Below are positions 23,101 to 41,100 of a DNA stretch of 64,000 bases, one piece after another (positions within the stretch are counted from its first letter, which is position 1; the number at the start of each line of letters is the position of its first letter). The translations under genes and the position numbers were made by a program. Location: the NCBI GenBank assembly GCA_034687125.1, contig JAQGBZ010000140.1:86723-150722 (forward strand). Direction: 5' to 3'. The notes under the pieces were generated by a model. The model did not search any database. It saw nothing but the letters and a program-made list of their open reading frames with translations, and had not been told where the DNA came from. The DNA comes from Neelides folsomi. Taxonomy: Eukaryota > Arthropoda > Collembola > Neelipleona > Neelidae.

Positions 23101-26100
23101 TTTTAACCCTCTTCAACTTCACTCCAACTCTCAATGGTCCAAGTTTATATGAATCGTGAAATATACCTTCATTCTGAGTCACTCAGCTGGAAAGGTTATG
23201 AACTTTAATTTAAACAATAGGATATATGGTCAATATAACAGAAAGTTCTATGATGCAAGCACGAAACGCTACACTAATTATGAGTCTGGTATCAAAAACC
23301 TTTTTTTGCCACAAGACAAGTGATTCAGGCGAAGTTTATACTTAATAAAAATATAAGCGAAAAAAGCCATCATGAGATATAATAACGATAAAAAAGTTAT
23401 GTAAGTTTTATAGTTTGATCATGCAATAAGTTATTTAATTTTAATAGGAAGAAGAACGCCGCAATTAAATGTGTATTGATTCGGAAGATATGTGAGATGT
23501 GTGAAAATTAATAATTGAATTCAAGAAGAGCGGGAATTAACGGAAGTGTTTTGAGGAAGAGTCGGATGAATTTCGCAAATATGCCGTTCACCTCGCTCCT
23601 CCATTCCTTCGTGTTTAGCTCTTGGCCGTGGCCAGGGTCAATTCGAGCTTGACCTCTTTGTCGTACTATTAACGAAGCTATGATATGAATGAGTAAAGTA
23701 CTTTAGCACTCGCTTCCATAACCTTTATTATTTACTCATGAACAGAACCATTAAACCATTAAACTATTCTTTGGTACATCCACATTACATTACATATGGT
23801 AATTATATTAAAGCCAGCAAGGAGTCTTTTCTATTGCCTGATGTACTCTGATGTACTCTACTCATAGAACGTGTCTGTGTCTGTACTCGGCTAACCATGA
23901 AAATGATGAAAATGCTAATTACACGAGTAAAACAATAGGAACCCTCTCACTGAGGAAGGAAATGAATCAATTGCAAAAGTTAACTCTCGGACATAAACCC
24001 AAAACATTTAAATTTTAAAGCCATTAAAGAGGCTTAAGGAGATTTGAGATGAAACAATAGATTTTCCAGCTTTAAAGTTAAGTAAGTAACTCGTTTAGTT
24101 GGTTCATTAATACAGGTTAATTGTCCAAATAAATGTGTATTATTTTCAAAGATAAAGTCGACATTGAAGAAAGCATTATCCTTTAATCCCTCATTCAAGA
24201 TTTATATCTTTCGGGCAGTGCGAATTGCTCTTTCTGCTTCCTTTAAATACTCAAGATTTTCAACTTTCCAGAATTTTAATTATCAAACAATCGAATTGAA
24301 CATTGGCTACTACAACAGATGTTTGTCAGAAGATTCAATTAATCTTAATTTTTAAATCAAACAACTAAAATAACTTAAGACAGGGACATTGGAACGTCCT
24401 TGTTTCAATGATTTATAATGTGTTGGTGTTAAAGCAAGCTGCGATCAATTTCATTAACTTAACTTTATATTGTGAGTTGCGAGTGTTAGATGTCATTAAT
24501 TAAATGTCTTAATGAAGATCATCTCAGCTAGCTTTTATTTAATGTGCAAATAAAACCGGCTTAATCTATAAAATTGTTTAATATTTATAAATAGTTAGCA
24601 TGATTCATAAATTCTTGTGTTTCACAACTATTGCATCGATTGCTTTAATTTCTATTTTCAATTTCAAAGCATTTGTTTTTTGGAAAAGTTAATAAATGCA
24701 AGATACAGTTATATCGACCATCAAGGGTGTACCGAACTGCTCCTACATAATTTCTCTTTCATTCATTCATTCAACAATTGGACATTTACGATGACCACCA
24801 ACGATCATTAAATCCAATCAAAGCATTCTTGAGAGATTTAATTGGCAAAGTAGTAAATTGTAAACTGAGATTAAAGGAGGGTCTTGAAAGCAAATTCGAT
24901 TAAATGGCAATTTTATTCCCCAAAGGGTTTATGGGAAAATTGAGAATTAGCAAACTCGTCAAACAAGAACTTCTAACAATAAGAGAAATGATTTTTGAAG
25001 ATAAAAGTCACTAATTAAATCTCATGTGTTTTTCAAATAATCGGACTTGATAGGTCATCCTATCTGAAAGATATCTAACGTATCGGTTGCGTATCGTATC
25101 AATAATGCCCGTAAAATACCTACAAAAGTAATTTTATGTGCATGAAATTCTGATGAGAAGAATGCACACTTTTTCTAAAACTTTTACTTTTCCGATTTTA
25201 TGCATCAATAAAATAAAATAACCTGTTAAATAATAGCTATTTTTCGTGATTATTGCGACATTCAATAGTTAAATAGTTGTCCTCATTATACATCATTTAA
25301 TATTCCGTAAAGGTAATTAATTTTTAATTGCCTACCAACTACTTAATATCTAGTAAAATGGTGTGCAACTTTTCATATTAAATGTACAAACACATAGTTC
25401 TACTGTATTTAATAATTTAATATCAACTCTTGCATTTAGATTTTAGTACCTGCCTGTTCAAATATAATAAAATAATAACACACTTAAATATTTAAGGTTT
25501 TTCATTTATTTTATTTATAGGCGTTAAATAAAAGTAATCAGTAATAAATATAATGAACGCTAGCTAACAATAAATGTTATTCTCATTGGTCAAATAACAC
25601 TAGTGTTTAGTCAGCATATTTATTGAAAATAAGTCATGAATTGGCAGTAATTTACCAAAGGAAGCACATTTAGTTTATTGAACATTCACAAATTCAATAG
25701 CTCATTACGAATTTTAATTTTTGGAAAAGTTCCGAGTATATTAAAAATATGAATACACGTGTTTATCAGCATGGTTCATTAAATTAACCAATTAAACTCA
25801 TTTTTCCTCTTCATTTCCTTATCATTCCTCTGTTGATAAATAGTTTTCAAAGGCTTTAATGAACTGGATGAGGAAGAAAAAGGGTTGATCAAATTGCGAG
25901 AGAAGGAATGAAATGGTGAGAGGTCTGCCTTGGAAGACTCTGCCATCAATGGAGAATGGAATCGAGCGAGAGAGAGGAGAGAGATGGCTGACTCAACTTC
26001 AATGTCATCCGCGATCGAATCAAAAGACTAACTATACATTTAAACCAACAACTCCTCAACTAACTTTGATCATAATATGGTAGACTTCCTCCTCTCGAAT

Positions 26101-27157
26101 CCACTTCCCTTTTGATTCACTCTCTTGAATGTCAGGAGGTCAGAGGAATTTCCCTAACGGCCTTCCCAACCTCTCCAGTTTTGCCCAAATCAGATTTCAT
26201 TTTGAACCCTTTACTTTCTTCTCCGCATAAATATATACCTAGACATTTTCCTCTTGAGCAATACGATCAAATCGACGCTTCCTTGAAGGGTAATTAATTG
26301 CTCCGATTTTTAAATTTTACAATTTTAAATTACAATGTGTCATATTCATTTTTAATGTTATTTAATTTATGGTTCAAGATATTGTTTTAATCGTGGGCGT
26401 GCTGAATTTAAGCTATATTTTTTAGCAATTGCTCGTGACGTGGACAGGAAATAATAACTTAATGAGGAGACATAAAAGTGAATGTACTTGAGATAAATAT
26501 AGGAATCAGCAACGACCATTGAGTTATTACAATTTAATTTATTATATTGTTTGTCCAGTTGCTCTACGAAATATTTTCCTTGCAACGTAATAAAGTGTCT
26601 GGTTTCAATCAGGTCAATGTGTAGAGCTTGTGTAATTGCCTAATAATTGTTATTAGATGAGTCGCAATTAGAAATAAATATGTTTAGGATGTTACTAAGA
26701 ACATTAAATATCAGCAGAATCAAAAATTGAGAGATTAAAAGTAGATCGAACCTTAGTGCACTTGATTAAAGTAAATTAATTGATGAAAATATTATTGTAT
26801 AATAAATATATTACCTATAAATTTAAATCATTCATTTTATATCTTATACATTTAAATCATTAAGGCTAAAAAGCAATGCTGTTGATGTTGAAAGTAATAA
26901 TTGATAAATTTTTTAATCTTTTAACAGACGATAAGCAGATCAACAACATAGAGGAGTAAATCGCCATTTAAATCCAGAGTTCGTCAAAGAGAATGTAGAA
27001 TACATGAACTATTTTGTTTATCTATTTTTCAAGAGTTTATCAATTACATGATAAGTTATTTATTAATTGCAAAACCGAAAGGGAAAAGAACTTTGAGTGT
27101 AGTGTAGAATGTGCTACTTCGTCCTTGTCATCAGCGGTGAAATTGCAAAGTGTGATG
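17200..27157. other. About 10 kb without a recognised gene, between divergent genes
   Basis: The stretch separates the minus-strand Tamalin-like gene from plus-strand RSPRY1 and must contain both promoters. Patches of higher G+C stand out at about 17.55-18.2, 18.8-19.3, 20.4-21.0 and 25.85-26.3 kb. The first may be a 5'UTR exon or promoter of the Tamalin-like gene. Translating these patches on both strands gave only short frames without family signatures. The rest is AT-rich. Confidence 0.45.
18856..18953. repeat. (TCA)n microsatellite with a nearby inverted partner
   Basis: Eight TCA units occupy 18857-18880. About 60 bp on, TGATGATGATGAG at 18941-18953 is the exact reverse complement of CTCATCATCATCA at 18856-18868, so a 13-bp stem is possible. 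Confidence 0.8.
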
Positions 27158-29941
<2,784 letters not shown>

Positions 29942-32196
29942 AAACAAGAAGCGTGGAAAAACAATGATGTTGAAAAAGCATGTGGATTATGATATTAGAA
30001 TCAGCCATTACTTATTTAAATTAAAGAACCATTTTGCCATATATAACTAATTGTAAGTAAAAACATATTATATGTCCAACCATGAACTATGCTAATAATA
30101 ATAATATGAATACCCCTAATTAATCGCAATTACGACGCCTACAAAAGTATGTAGTTTAAAAGTAATATTGAAGGGTAAACTACCTTCCAGAAACTTACCA
30201 TTGTAGTTTATAAAATTATAAGAAACTAAATAATTGTTGTCCAATGCTTTATGACGTTGTTAGGTTTAATCGTGGTTTTAATCAGCCTAAAATTTTACTC
30301 CCTTGCTCTGTACCTCTCAATAATATAAAATCAATCAATGTAATGGCAGTGATAAATGAGTTTTAAGTATATTTACCATATGAAGAATTACTTAATTGTA
30401 ACTAAAAGTTAATATTATATAATACTACATGAGATACGGAATATAGAAATGAATCAAAGGAGGAGTAGATCAGATTTTGTCGCATGCTTTCAGAATATCT
30501 TTGGATTTAGCTATAACGCTTATTTTTTTAATTTTGAACCCTTTTATTCAATACCTTTAATTCTTTTTAAAACCATTTATCTTAATAATTAATTTCTTAA
30601 ACAAACGAAACTCAAATCGATGATATTTTTTGGATTAAAATCACTCTCTTCATTATTCAGATTTAATAGTTTATTGTAATCACTTATTAGTATTTATACA
30701 AAAATAGATTATTACTATTAGTTAATATATTAATCATTATGTAGTTGAATGGGTATAATAAGGACCCAGTTTGGGCCTACCTAAATACAATTTTCCTTTC
30801 GCTCAAACTATTCATGATACTTGAATGTTTATTTTATAGGGGTAATCATTGTCTAACTTAAAGTTAAGTTAAATATAATATTTATCAATGTCCATAGTTC
30901 TGTTCATCATTTTTCATCTCTTGTGTATTATCTCTCGAGGTTTTAACTCTATAATAATTCTATTTTAATGAAATATTCATATAAAAGGGTAAATACGTAA
31001 TACTTAAAGTTTAGTTAATTTAGATGGATAATGCGAATAAAAATAATACTTTCACATCATCAAAAAATATATTCATTTCGGAACCGAGGATGATTACCAT
31101 GATTAAGATCACTGAGTATTTCATATCATTTCGAATTTCAACATCTAATATCTAAGAATAAGCGATTACAATGAGAAATAAATTTAGAAGGAATACTTTA
31201 TATTCAGCGACGCATGCTTTCACTTTAGAATCATTTCCACCATTCAATTGCTCTTTAGGTCTTCACGTCAATTATTACCAAGATTTAGTAAGAGAATTAA
31301 AAAGAATAGCGAAGCTACAAAAAATATTAACTATAACCCATTTATTAAAGAATATTTATGCATATTTATGGTTGATTATTGCATCTAATCTATTTTATGA
31401 TTAATATTTTATTAGCAACAAATGAGATAATATTAAAAATAAAATGATTAGACGATTTTAATTCCTTCAAATTTAATTAATTTAAATCCAGCATTAATCA
31501 TAAATATTAGCCATTGGCAGGCTGGCTTTTTTTGACACGTAAACGGTTGGAGTAAGTAAGCTGATCAAAAAGGTGATGATTATATCTCATAATAATGTAA
31601 ATAAATGACATAATATTCGACCACACGAACTGATCTCGAATTGGAAGATTGCGTGTGGAATGGGGATGGAACCATTTCCCATTCTTCCCCAACGATGGTG
31701 ATTTTGGTGGGAAGGGATTTGAGTGGCGGAGAAAAAGAAGGAGACACCCAGCGGCAGAATCTGAAATGTGATCCTGGATCTGTCACGATCTTGTTGGACT
31801 TCTCCTCCGGGCCTTCCTTCCTCCATCGCCGGCATCGCCTTCCCAGCTTTATTTTTGGACCCTGTTGAGACACCAGAATCATTAACCGTCTATTTCTTCA
31901 TAGTCTCCTCCGGGAGGGTAAAAAGGGCTCCCGGTTTTCTATCCGCTTCGATCATCGCGACAAAGTCAGCCCGGCACCGTAGGCTCTCGCCGCTCGCCCA
32001 ACAAAGTGGCGCCTAAACTCGACACCGCCGCCCTCAAGACTCCACACGAAGACTCAGCGGCCCAAGACCAATTACCTGCCGTTTCTAAGGTCAATCCTGT
32101 ATTAAAAGTTAAATAAGTCAACACGGCTACGTTCAAAAATTGTTAAAACAATCGCCCCATTTACGTCTTTCAAGAGGAAGTTGGTGAAAAGGAAGC
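29942..32196. other. RSPRY1 3' flank and PPP4R1 promoter/5'UTR region
   Basis: The left part is AT-rich. From about 31.6 kb base composition changes to G+C-rich, as expected for a promoter and 5'UTR of PPP4R1. A frame at about 31922-32113 is open but has no ATG and a weak possible donor (GTCAAT), so I do not call it coding. A plus-strand open frame at 31171-31404 shows no family features. Confidence 0.5.
30020..30025 (+). terminator. RSPRY1: Possible RSPRY1 polyadenylation signal (ATTAAA)
   Basis: ATTAAA, the commonest variant poly(A) signal, lies 79 bp after the RSPRY1 stop. Position and sequence are suitable, but the motif is frequent in AT-rich DNA. Confidence 0.35.
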
Positions 32197-35100
32197 ATGG
32201 CGAGTAAGTTGAATAATTTCAGCAATTTCTTATCTCTTGATTCTGAACTTTCGATTCACAAGTGAAGCGAAATGCGAAAATGAAGGAATATGGAGAAATG
32301 CCTCCACCTTTTTATAAATGTTCTGTTTTTACCTTTCGAGACAGTTTTATAATCGATATAATTCCACTTTCAGACATGGACCCATACTTTTTCGATCCGG
32401 TGCACGAAGACGGAGAGGATCCTTTACTAGGTTCGACATCACCTCTTTCTCATTCTCTTTTTTATTAAAGATTTGTTTAAATTTCACATGATTATGCAAT
32501 AAGACATTATAGGAATGAAATTCAAGCATTTGATAAAAGATTGTTTATTTTAGCAATTGCTTTTGCTTTTTTCTTCTTTTTCCTACTATTGTAGAATTTA
32601 TTGTGTTTTCTAATTTGGTGCTTTTCAATAATTCTTTTGTAATTTATTTTGATTGGTTAAATCACCATTTGTTAATAAACTTTTATTGTTAATTTAATTG
32701 TCATTTATTTATGTTTGTTTTTAATTCTATTTTAGAAAATAAAAACTTTTTATTTCTTTTTTTACATAAAAAATGCCTTCCTAGTATTAAGTTTCTATTT
32801 TAAATTAAAAATGCTTAAATGTCTGTATCAAAATTTGTAGCATATAGTATGTTTGTCCCGGCTGAACGAGTACAGCGAGCTAGAGTGCTTAATAAACCTA
32901 AACATCTGATCCGTAATCTAAATGGTAAAATTATTATAAAATGGATAATATCTGTACTCGTATTTATTCAATGGTTCAATTTATACAATATTAATTGACC
33001 AATATTGTATTTTTAATTATTTATTTTTATAGTCTTTATTTTTGCTACACTTTCAACTACTTATTGATACTGCTTTTTTGAAATTTATATATTATACGTT
33101 TTGAAATTGAATAACTACAAAGAACGCAGATATTATTCATTTTCTAAACAAAATTGATAACACTCTTTATGCTATTATTTAGAATCTGGGTACGGGGCAT
33201 GGCTTATTTTTCTTGTAAATATAGATCTGTTTCTTTTAAATCTTCGCAATTATGCTAAAGTTTGCTTGTATTGAAAAGTGGATTATGGGATTTTTTATTT
33301 TTTCTCGAATTTACATTATTGGATCTTTTAGCTAGTTAGATATATGAGTGCAGGCTCCCAATCTAATATTATTTATTCCTTCACATCTGCTTAACAGAGT
33401 CGACCCAAGAGTCGAACACTCAATTTCCATATTATAAAAATGTAAAATCTCAATGTAGCGTGTAATGTAAGAGTTTATCGCTCCCCGGTCCCTGATCCAA
33501 GTCAGAGAGCCAAGAGGAGAGTTACGAAGTCCCGTCATAGACCGTCCCATTACTCCTTTTTATTCGAAAGTGGCTGACTATGGAAAGGAAAATGTGGAGC
33601 CAAATTAACAGAACATAAATCGTAGAAAGGTTTAATTTTAGAAGAGAGGGGTTAAAGAGAGTGTCCCATCCTCGAATTTATGACATATCCTCGTATTGAT
33701 AGAATTATAGAAGTATCATCTTCAATTTTTTACGGGGGATCCCCATGGATCTTTTACCTCTAGCCTGCCATTCCCATCTCTTCACTTCTTCGAGCCCATT
33801 AGTAATGGAAGAGAAATATTCCCATCGTCCCTTCAGTCCCAATCCGAAAAGGGTGTTTGGGAGATGTATGAATTCTGGGAACAATTACACTACCACCTCC
33901 TATATCATATTAGGGGGGGACGAGGACTATGATCTTCTTTAACATCCCAAAGATATTTTAGCTCTTGACGACTAACTATACGATCTTCCTAATCGATGCT
34001 CTACTTAAAATCCAACAATTTTTCATAACTAATGGTGAAATAATGAAGTTGTGGGATTTTAAGTCAAGCTCCTCAAGTCCTCCTTTAGAAAAATGAATTA
34101 TTGTTTTGCGCTGACAGGAATTGGTTGACGAAAGGCAGACTGATGGCGCCAAGTGAGCCATTGACAACTTTTCCCGTAATCTTCTCCACATTATTATTTA
34201 CATTTAGAGGATTTGATCATAAAAACAATCCATACAACTCAGTTGTCCCACACTCATGCATTTATGTAAACAAATATAATTGAAATATAGGGAGAAAAGT
34301 ACATGATTGCTGTGTATGTAATATTTATTATTCAAATTAAGATATCTCACAAATTGCTTCATGGGGTTTCGACTTGGAGTCGTCTCCGAGATAGAGAGTT
34401 CACAGAACGGCGTATCACTTTTCCCATTAATCTCATAAGAACCCCATTACGTACAGTGGAGAACATAATATGAGTAGTTACCTCAGGCGGCAAAAGTCTT
34501 TGTGCGTACTTAGATTCGTTTACGTTGTTATCCGTTGCTTACATTACAATTACATAATCATAATCAATGTTTTTGTTTACATTTTTGAATGGCTTAAATC
34601 CTGAGCCTCCTTTGAGCGAAAGGAATTCTAATGTTATGATGGAGTAGCGGAGCCGAACATATATTTTTCCCCACTTTGTAAAACATGGATTAAAGTTCAT
34701 CAATTCTCATGTTTGTATGATTATGAAATGTGGTAAGAGGAAGTCGCATGTGGTTTCTGAGTTTAGGAAATGAGTTAGAACTGGATTTACAGGTTGCTAA
34801 TTAAGACTTGCTTTCGCGGTGGAGCTTTATTGAGTCACTGGAGCTCGAAGGAAGTATGGGCGAGGCGATGTATGTACGTTTTTAAAGAGTGGAGAGAAAA
34901 TTAAAAAATAATACTCCGAGACGGAGGCCTGTGAATTGAAGTGGAAAATGAGGCGGGGAATTTCATTAGGGGTGGAAGTTTTTAATGTGAGCATCTCTTT
35001 TTCAAAGATTTAATTTAATATTTGATTAGGAGCAGGAGATGTTCCGGCCGGCGGGGAAGAAAATGCGTCTCAAGAGGAAGTTCACCCCCTTACCCGTCTT

Positions 35101-38100
35101 GTCGAGAAGTCCAATGCGAACGGAGTGTTTGAAAGGTAAGAGTTACGACCAGACCCCTGATTGATAATTAGACTCGAGAACTTTCAACTCCCGCATAAAT
35201 ATTAACATTAACTTTGATTCTCATGGGATAAAAAGTTTTTCGTTTGAGCTTTAAATAAGAATATTTCCTTCCTCTGCCCACGAGCTCCGCGGTCCTTCCT
35301 CTACATTGCTAACTATATTATATTTGAATGAACCATGAAGTAGAGAAGGAGGGCTGAGGACTCTTCTCGAAAATGAGTTAACGGATCCATTTATTTATGT
35401 CTACCTTCTCAAAATTTAACGTGGTTTTAGAGTTATTAAATGGTAAGAATAAATTAATGGGCCAATTTACCTTCAACTTCTACATAACAAAATAACAACT
35501 CTCGAAAGTCTCAAAACTTTTTAAAAACTTTCCATTTCATCCACTTTGTATTACTCGAGGAACCTTTCCTGACTTTCAACATCTCAACTCCCCTCCAAGG
35601 CTAATAAAATAAATCATGAGTTTATTAAAGTTGGAAAAAGCTCAGGAAGCTTGAAAATAGCTCCTAAATAATTCTACAAATATGCAAAATGAAATCCATT
35701 AAAATTGTTTTAGACTTCTTCTATCCAATTCTAAAACTCACTCAATTCAATCCTGACCAGCATTGAATTCTGTCAAATGCAATGGAAGTGGAATACATTT
35801 AAAATTGTAAAAAGTAAATCAGATTTATATGTATTGAATTTGTAAATATTTTGTCTAATAATTACAATCTTTGGGTTTTTGGTTTATCAGTGTTGAAGTG
35901 TTTATATTTATTTTCTTTATCTTCAATTATCGGGATTTGAATATAAAAAATACACAGTTTTAAAGAAAAATTCCGAAATGCCAATGTGGTGTATTTGTTA
36001 AGTGTTCTCCTTTTAAATTGGGTGTGGATAAAATAATTCTAATCACCAGTATGGTAATTTGATAGGCATATGCATACATAGAGATTAAAGGAAGATAAGG
36101 TCATGGGGTAATTGGTAAATTGATATTGAGTTGAATGTGGAGTATTGTGGAGTGTGGTTTGAATATGAGTGGAATGGAGTTTAATTTGACAGTAGTAGGT
36201 AAACCTCTTTTGTCATTGGATCTTTTATCATGAAAATAGGTACGGAATGGTAGCCGACACTCGAATGTAAACAGAGGTGACGATCGATGAAAGTGAAAAG
36301 TTGAAAGGGTGAACTTGGAAGTTTTGAACTTGATCACTTCCCTGCCTCTCTTTCCTGCCCATAAACATGACTTTATGAATTCAAAATAAACGTGTGTTAT
36401 AATATTAATTTTCCAATGCCTACCCCAAATGTATGAGGGAATTGTTGAATAGGACTGAGGGTAAAAGCCCAGGTCTAGATAGATAGTGTGGAGGCAAAAG
36501 GATATCATCATCATGTTTACGCTGTGAGTAAAACTGATAGTAAAAGATAAGTGTAAGAACTTTCACTCTTTTCACGCGATTCCCCCCTTTTGAGTCTGAC
36601 AACATGTGATTACTTTCCTAACAAGCCTGTTATTTCCAATTACCTCTTCACATTATTCAAATGATGGTGAAGTCGATGAGTTTATCATTTATATCTTACT
36701 TCTAATAAGCCACGCTATGTAAATTCAATGTTTCCTCCCAAAGAAATGAATGCCACATGCTCATTCTCCTTATTATCTTTTAGTACAGGGATTATTTTTC
36801 ATCTTTATACGACATTACTTTTATAACATTGAGCATATTACTTTAAATATAATATTACATAGGCTCTCTCTGGTCCTTTATAACATTAATACAAGAAGTA
36901 GATCATTTATTATTATCATTAATCTTCAAACTGGAATGAAGTGCATAATTGTAAAATAATCTTGTGTGAATTATTACAAGATAGATAATTGCATCATTCG
37001 GTTGCTCTTTGTAGTGTTAATACTTCGTTATTAATTCAGCAATTACTCGTATTAGAATATATTAGGAAAAATAATCAGCTATGTCTAACTACACTAAAGT
37101 CAATTTTCTGATGTTCTTTTCAACTTGCCATCAATAATAAAGCAAAAAATAGGAGTACTTGTCCTAAGATTATAAAAATAGATCCTAAATCGAAAAATAT
37201 GATCCGAGTGAGTGAGGTAGTATTTGATTAGTGAAAGTAGTATCAATATTTATTCGTTTAAATAGTCATTTTTTTGAAAGGTTGAAGGTGAGTAGATTGA
37301 ATGGATTTATGAAATATGAAAGTGGAGTGATTTGGAGATGGAAATACGGGTCATATTATTGAGTGGGCTCATTGAGCCCTGACGTTTCTCGTTAGACCGA
37401 GGTGAGGAGTCTTGGGAAGTATAGAGAAGGAAATAAGGATTGGAGTTGAGATTAGTGTGGAAGGGTCGTATCCACTCTTCTTCCAACTCAAGCGGATTTC
37501 GGAGGGCGTGGGGGCTAAAAACAGATACAGTAGAGTACGCCGTACAGGATCCAGATGTTTTCAAAATGACTGAGCTGATGGTGATGGCTTCGAACTTTTT
37601 GATGGCTTTCCTCCTATAGTTAGCAAAATATCCTTTCTCAAGCCCCCTCCTTCCTCTCACTCCCACAAAAAGAACACCAGTCTCGGGAACACAACTGCTA
37701 CCTCACTTTTCCTCATCCTCGCTAATTAATTTGAGCCTTCTTTCCTGGTCTTCCACCTTTCCCTAAGCTTCATAAAGAGTCTTTCTCAAAACTTTGAAAA
37801 AGACGAAGGATTGGGCACGATCAAGTTGGAATTTAATTAAATGATGTACATTAATGGAAGAGAATTACAGAAACTCGGTAGAATACAATTAGACATGGAA
37901 GCTCCAAAGTTTTGTCATTTCCATTCTCTATATGAACTCAATTGATATTTGATGAGTTCATCTTGTTGGATGTTGAAAAGTTGATCAAAGTAGATTGTAT
38001 GGGCATTCTTTGCTTATTGTTTGGGGAAGGAATTGGATGAATTTTCCTAAATAATAATGTTGGAACAGGGAGAGTTTGGGAGCGTGAGGCTGGCGGCGGT

Positions 38101-41100
38101 AGTGATTGTTATTGTGTGGTATCTGAAGGGTAACATGGGAAGCCTGGGATCTAACCTATGGCATTACTGCTCATTTTGGAATTTGTGAGATGGACGTGAG
38201 GCCCTTCAGAAATTATTATATAGTAATGGGGAACGCGTAAGTGCAGAGCAGCCCAGAGAAACTTTTACGATCGTTTGGAGGGGAGGCTGAAGCCGGAGCA
38301 GGTGTGATCCGAGATCTTTTCGACGTATGGCCGGCGTGTGCGAGGCGTCATTGAGGCCCATCTTCATTGTTCCCGCAGCACATGCCACGATACAATCAGC
38401 CCTCACCAGTCCTCTTATTCATTTTCATTACGGCCCTTTTTTTCTAAAGGGACGACCGAAATGTGTGTGTGGGGGGGAGACAACCTTTGAATTGGACAGG
38501 ATGGATGGGATATTGAGGGTGAGGTATATATTGGGAATGGATGTGTGTATTAGTAAGATTCCCAATTCATTGGACGTGTTGGTCGCGGAGGACGCCATCG
38601 GCCTCGCCTGAGCGCCTCCAACCGCCTGAATTCCCTCACTCACTTGCCTAATCATCATCTCTACCACACCACCGGCCTTCCAGTGCGTGTGTCGTGAATA
38701 GGGAATTAGAGTTGGGGAGGAGAGCTTGGCGAAATCCACTTAGGAGAGGAGAATGGAACTCCGACCTACACTACTCCTCACACCGAGTCATAAAATGTCG
38801 ATGATCATGGTCAAGCCCACTCGTTATGGAATGGCGAGTGGTGGGGTTTGTGCCTTTTATCTCCGCTTTTTCGATTCCTTTGGGACTTGCTCATGCATCT
38901 CCTGATTCCATCTCTCTCATCTCATTTCACTCTATTTTCCTCTCCCCATCTTGCAATCAATATGAGTATATTCGGCTGTTTTTTCCCTTCACGCAGAATA
39001 AATTAGCATGTAATTTATTTCCTAATTTAATCTAGCGAAAAAAGACTATTTATCCTATAGTTGTAAATTTAGTCACTTGCGAGTGTGATTCACTTTCCTC
39101 GATTTTATTTGAATGGCAGTGAGTTCAATTTCAAGAGAGAATTATTAAGATTGGATTTTACATTGTAATTTGAATTTAAAAAATTTAATTGGTTAACAAT
39201 TTATTTTAGTTTTTAGTCAATAGTTTTTAAAGTATAATATTTGTAATACTGATACTTATCTGTACTTTGATTAATGATCTAAAAGTGAAAAAAACATTAA
39301 TATTTTAAGGTTCGTAATAGATTCTTCGATTGGGAAACAGAAGTAATGAATATTATCTTTTGAATGTCAACTGGAATGTGTATAGAATAGGTAGTAAATA
39401 TATAGGTATATAAATATTAATATAATGCTTCCAACTTTTTCATAATGGACTTTCACTTCATCCATTTTTTACGATAAAAAGTTTATATTAAAACATTAGG
39501 TCATTTGAACTTTTTTTCATTAATCTGTTATCAGTGGAATTCCCTTCATAGAACTATCAATATTTATGCATGGTGGTGGTCGGCTGACACATGGAGTTAA
39601 AGCTGGGTTATTTTATCCCATGTGGGGATTTGACGGAAGTAGGGAGCGAGAGGAAGTTGATAGGTTTACTCAATCTTGGTTGAGGTGATGAGCGGCAACA
39701 AGAACCATGGGAGTGAGGGAGCTCATGAAAGTATAAGTGGGATGAAAAGAGATTAAACCATGAAATTGGAACGAAGAGGAGAAGTCAGGTTCAGCTGATA
39801 AAAATACAGTCGATTGACTCCTATTCAAAGATGCTGACTCGTCTCTCTCACTCTCTCATTCACACCTCACTCGCCCATTTTGGCCTTATTATTATACACA
39901 TCCTGGCCCAGTTGTTGTGTTTGTGTATGAAAGAGATGAGTCCTCTAACGAAGCTCTTTTTCTCCCCATCCAATTTTGTCACCGGAGTGAGCCTTCATAA
40001 AAGTCCCTCATTTCATATCTCCGCCCTGTGCCTTCCCTCTCCACCGCATCCATTCTACATTCCTGGGCTGAACAAAGGAGAAGAAAGCTCGGGTGAATGA
40101 ATGAAGTTGAATTGATGTTTTCCCTCGCTTTTCCTTTTTTTTCTCTCCCTTTTCCCCTCAAACCTTGGGAGTGTTTGGTGAGAACTGGTATTCCTGGAAG
40201 TTTAGGGAAATGCCTTTGGATGAGATGAGAGAACAGTTGAAACTGTTTGTGTCGGAAGGAGATTGGGAGGCTCCTTGGGTTCATGTCGACCCGAGGTATT
40301 TTGGGATTATGATAGTGGGGAGGGAACGTAGGGTTGGGTGGGGAAGTCGTAGTAAGGGCCGTGGAGGAGGATTAGATAAGGTGTGATCCAGATATTGTTG
40401 TCGAAGAGGGAGTCAGCAGTTGGAGGGAAAAGGGGACGGCCGTTGTTGAAGGTAGGTGAGGTCTCCTCGGGCTTGGCGCCTTCTCAGGGGTGCATTGGAC
40501 GCGAGAGTTGTGAATGCCGAGAGATGCGGCAAGGGATGGTGGAGGACCCGTGAGTGGCTGAACCTCCAGATAAGCTTTTCATATGGGGAGTGGGGATCTT
40601 TTTTTCTCCCTCGCCTGCCTACTCGCACACACACTGTGACTCGACGAGTTGGTTGAAGCCGAAGCGTCGTTCGGAGTGGGTCCAACGACACATCCGTCCA
40701 CTTCTTCCTCGAAACTTCCAAAGAGCGGAGTGGAGTGAGAAACCCGTGAGTGTGCGTGTACTTACACATTCGGAAAGTTATATTACTTTGTGAATGAATC
40801 AAAACCATTCTGATTCACGTCAAGTGAGAAAAATAATATCCACAATAATTAAAGTGGGGGATTGGAGATGTGTTCTCATCCGTCGAGTGGGAGCTCTTTT
40901 GCCCAATTCGGGTTAAAAGTGGGCCCAGTTCCCTTCCACTTTACGCCCCGCTCAGTGGAGCGGAAGTGGGGAAAGAATAATTATTTCACTCGAGTCACAA
41001 AGTTAAGGATCCTTAAAATGGTAAGTGAATCTTCCATTGTAACCCTCCATTCCTAATTGTTTGGTGAGATAAGGGAGGTTGTGATTTGATTATTTCTTTT

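Noticed and set aside
31922-32113. G+C-rich open frame without ATG before PPP4R1
   Set aside because: Bounded by stops, only a weak possible donor, and the nearby ATG at 32197 explains the start. More likely 5'UTR.
36101-36514. Minus-strand open frame of 137 codons in PPP4R1 intron 3
   Set aside because: Aromatic- and His-rich translation without any domain, typical of AT-rich non-coding DNA.
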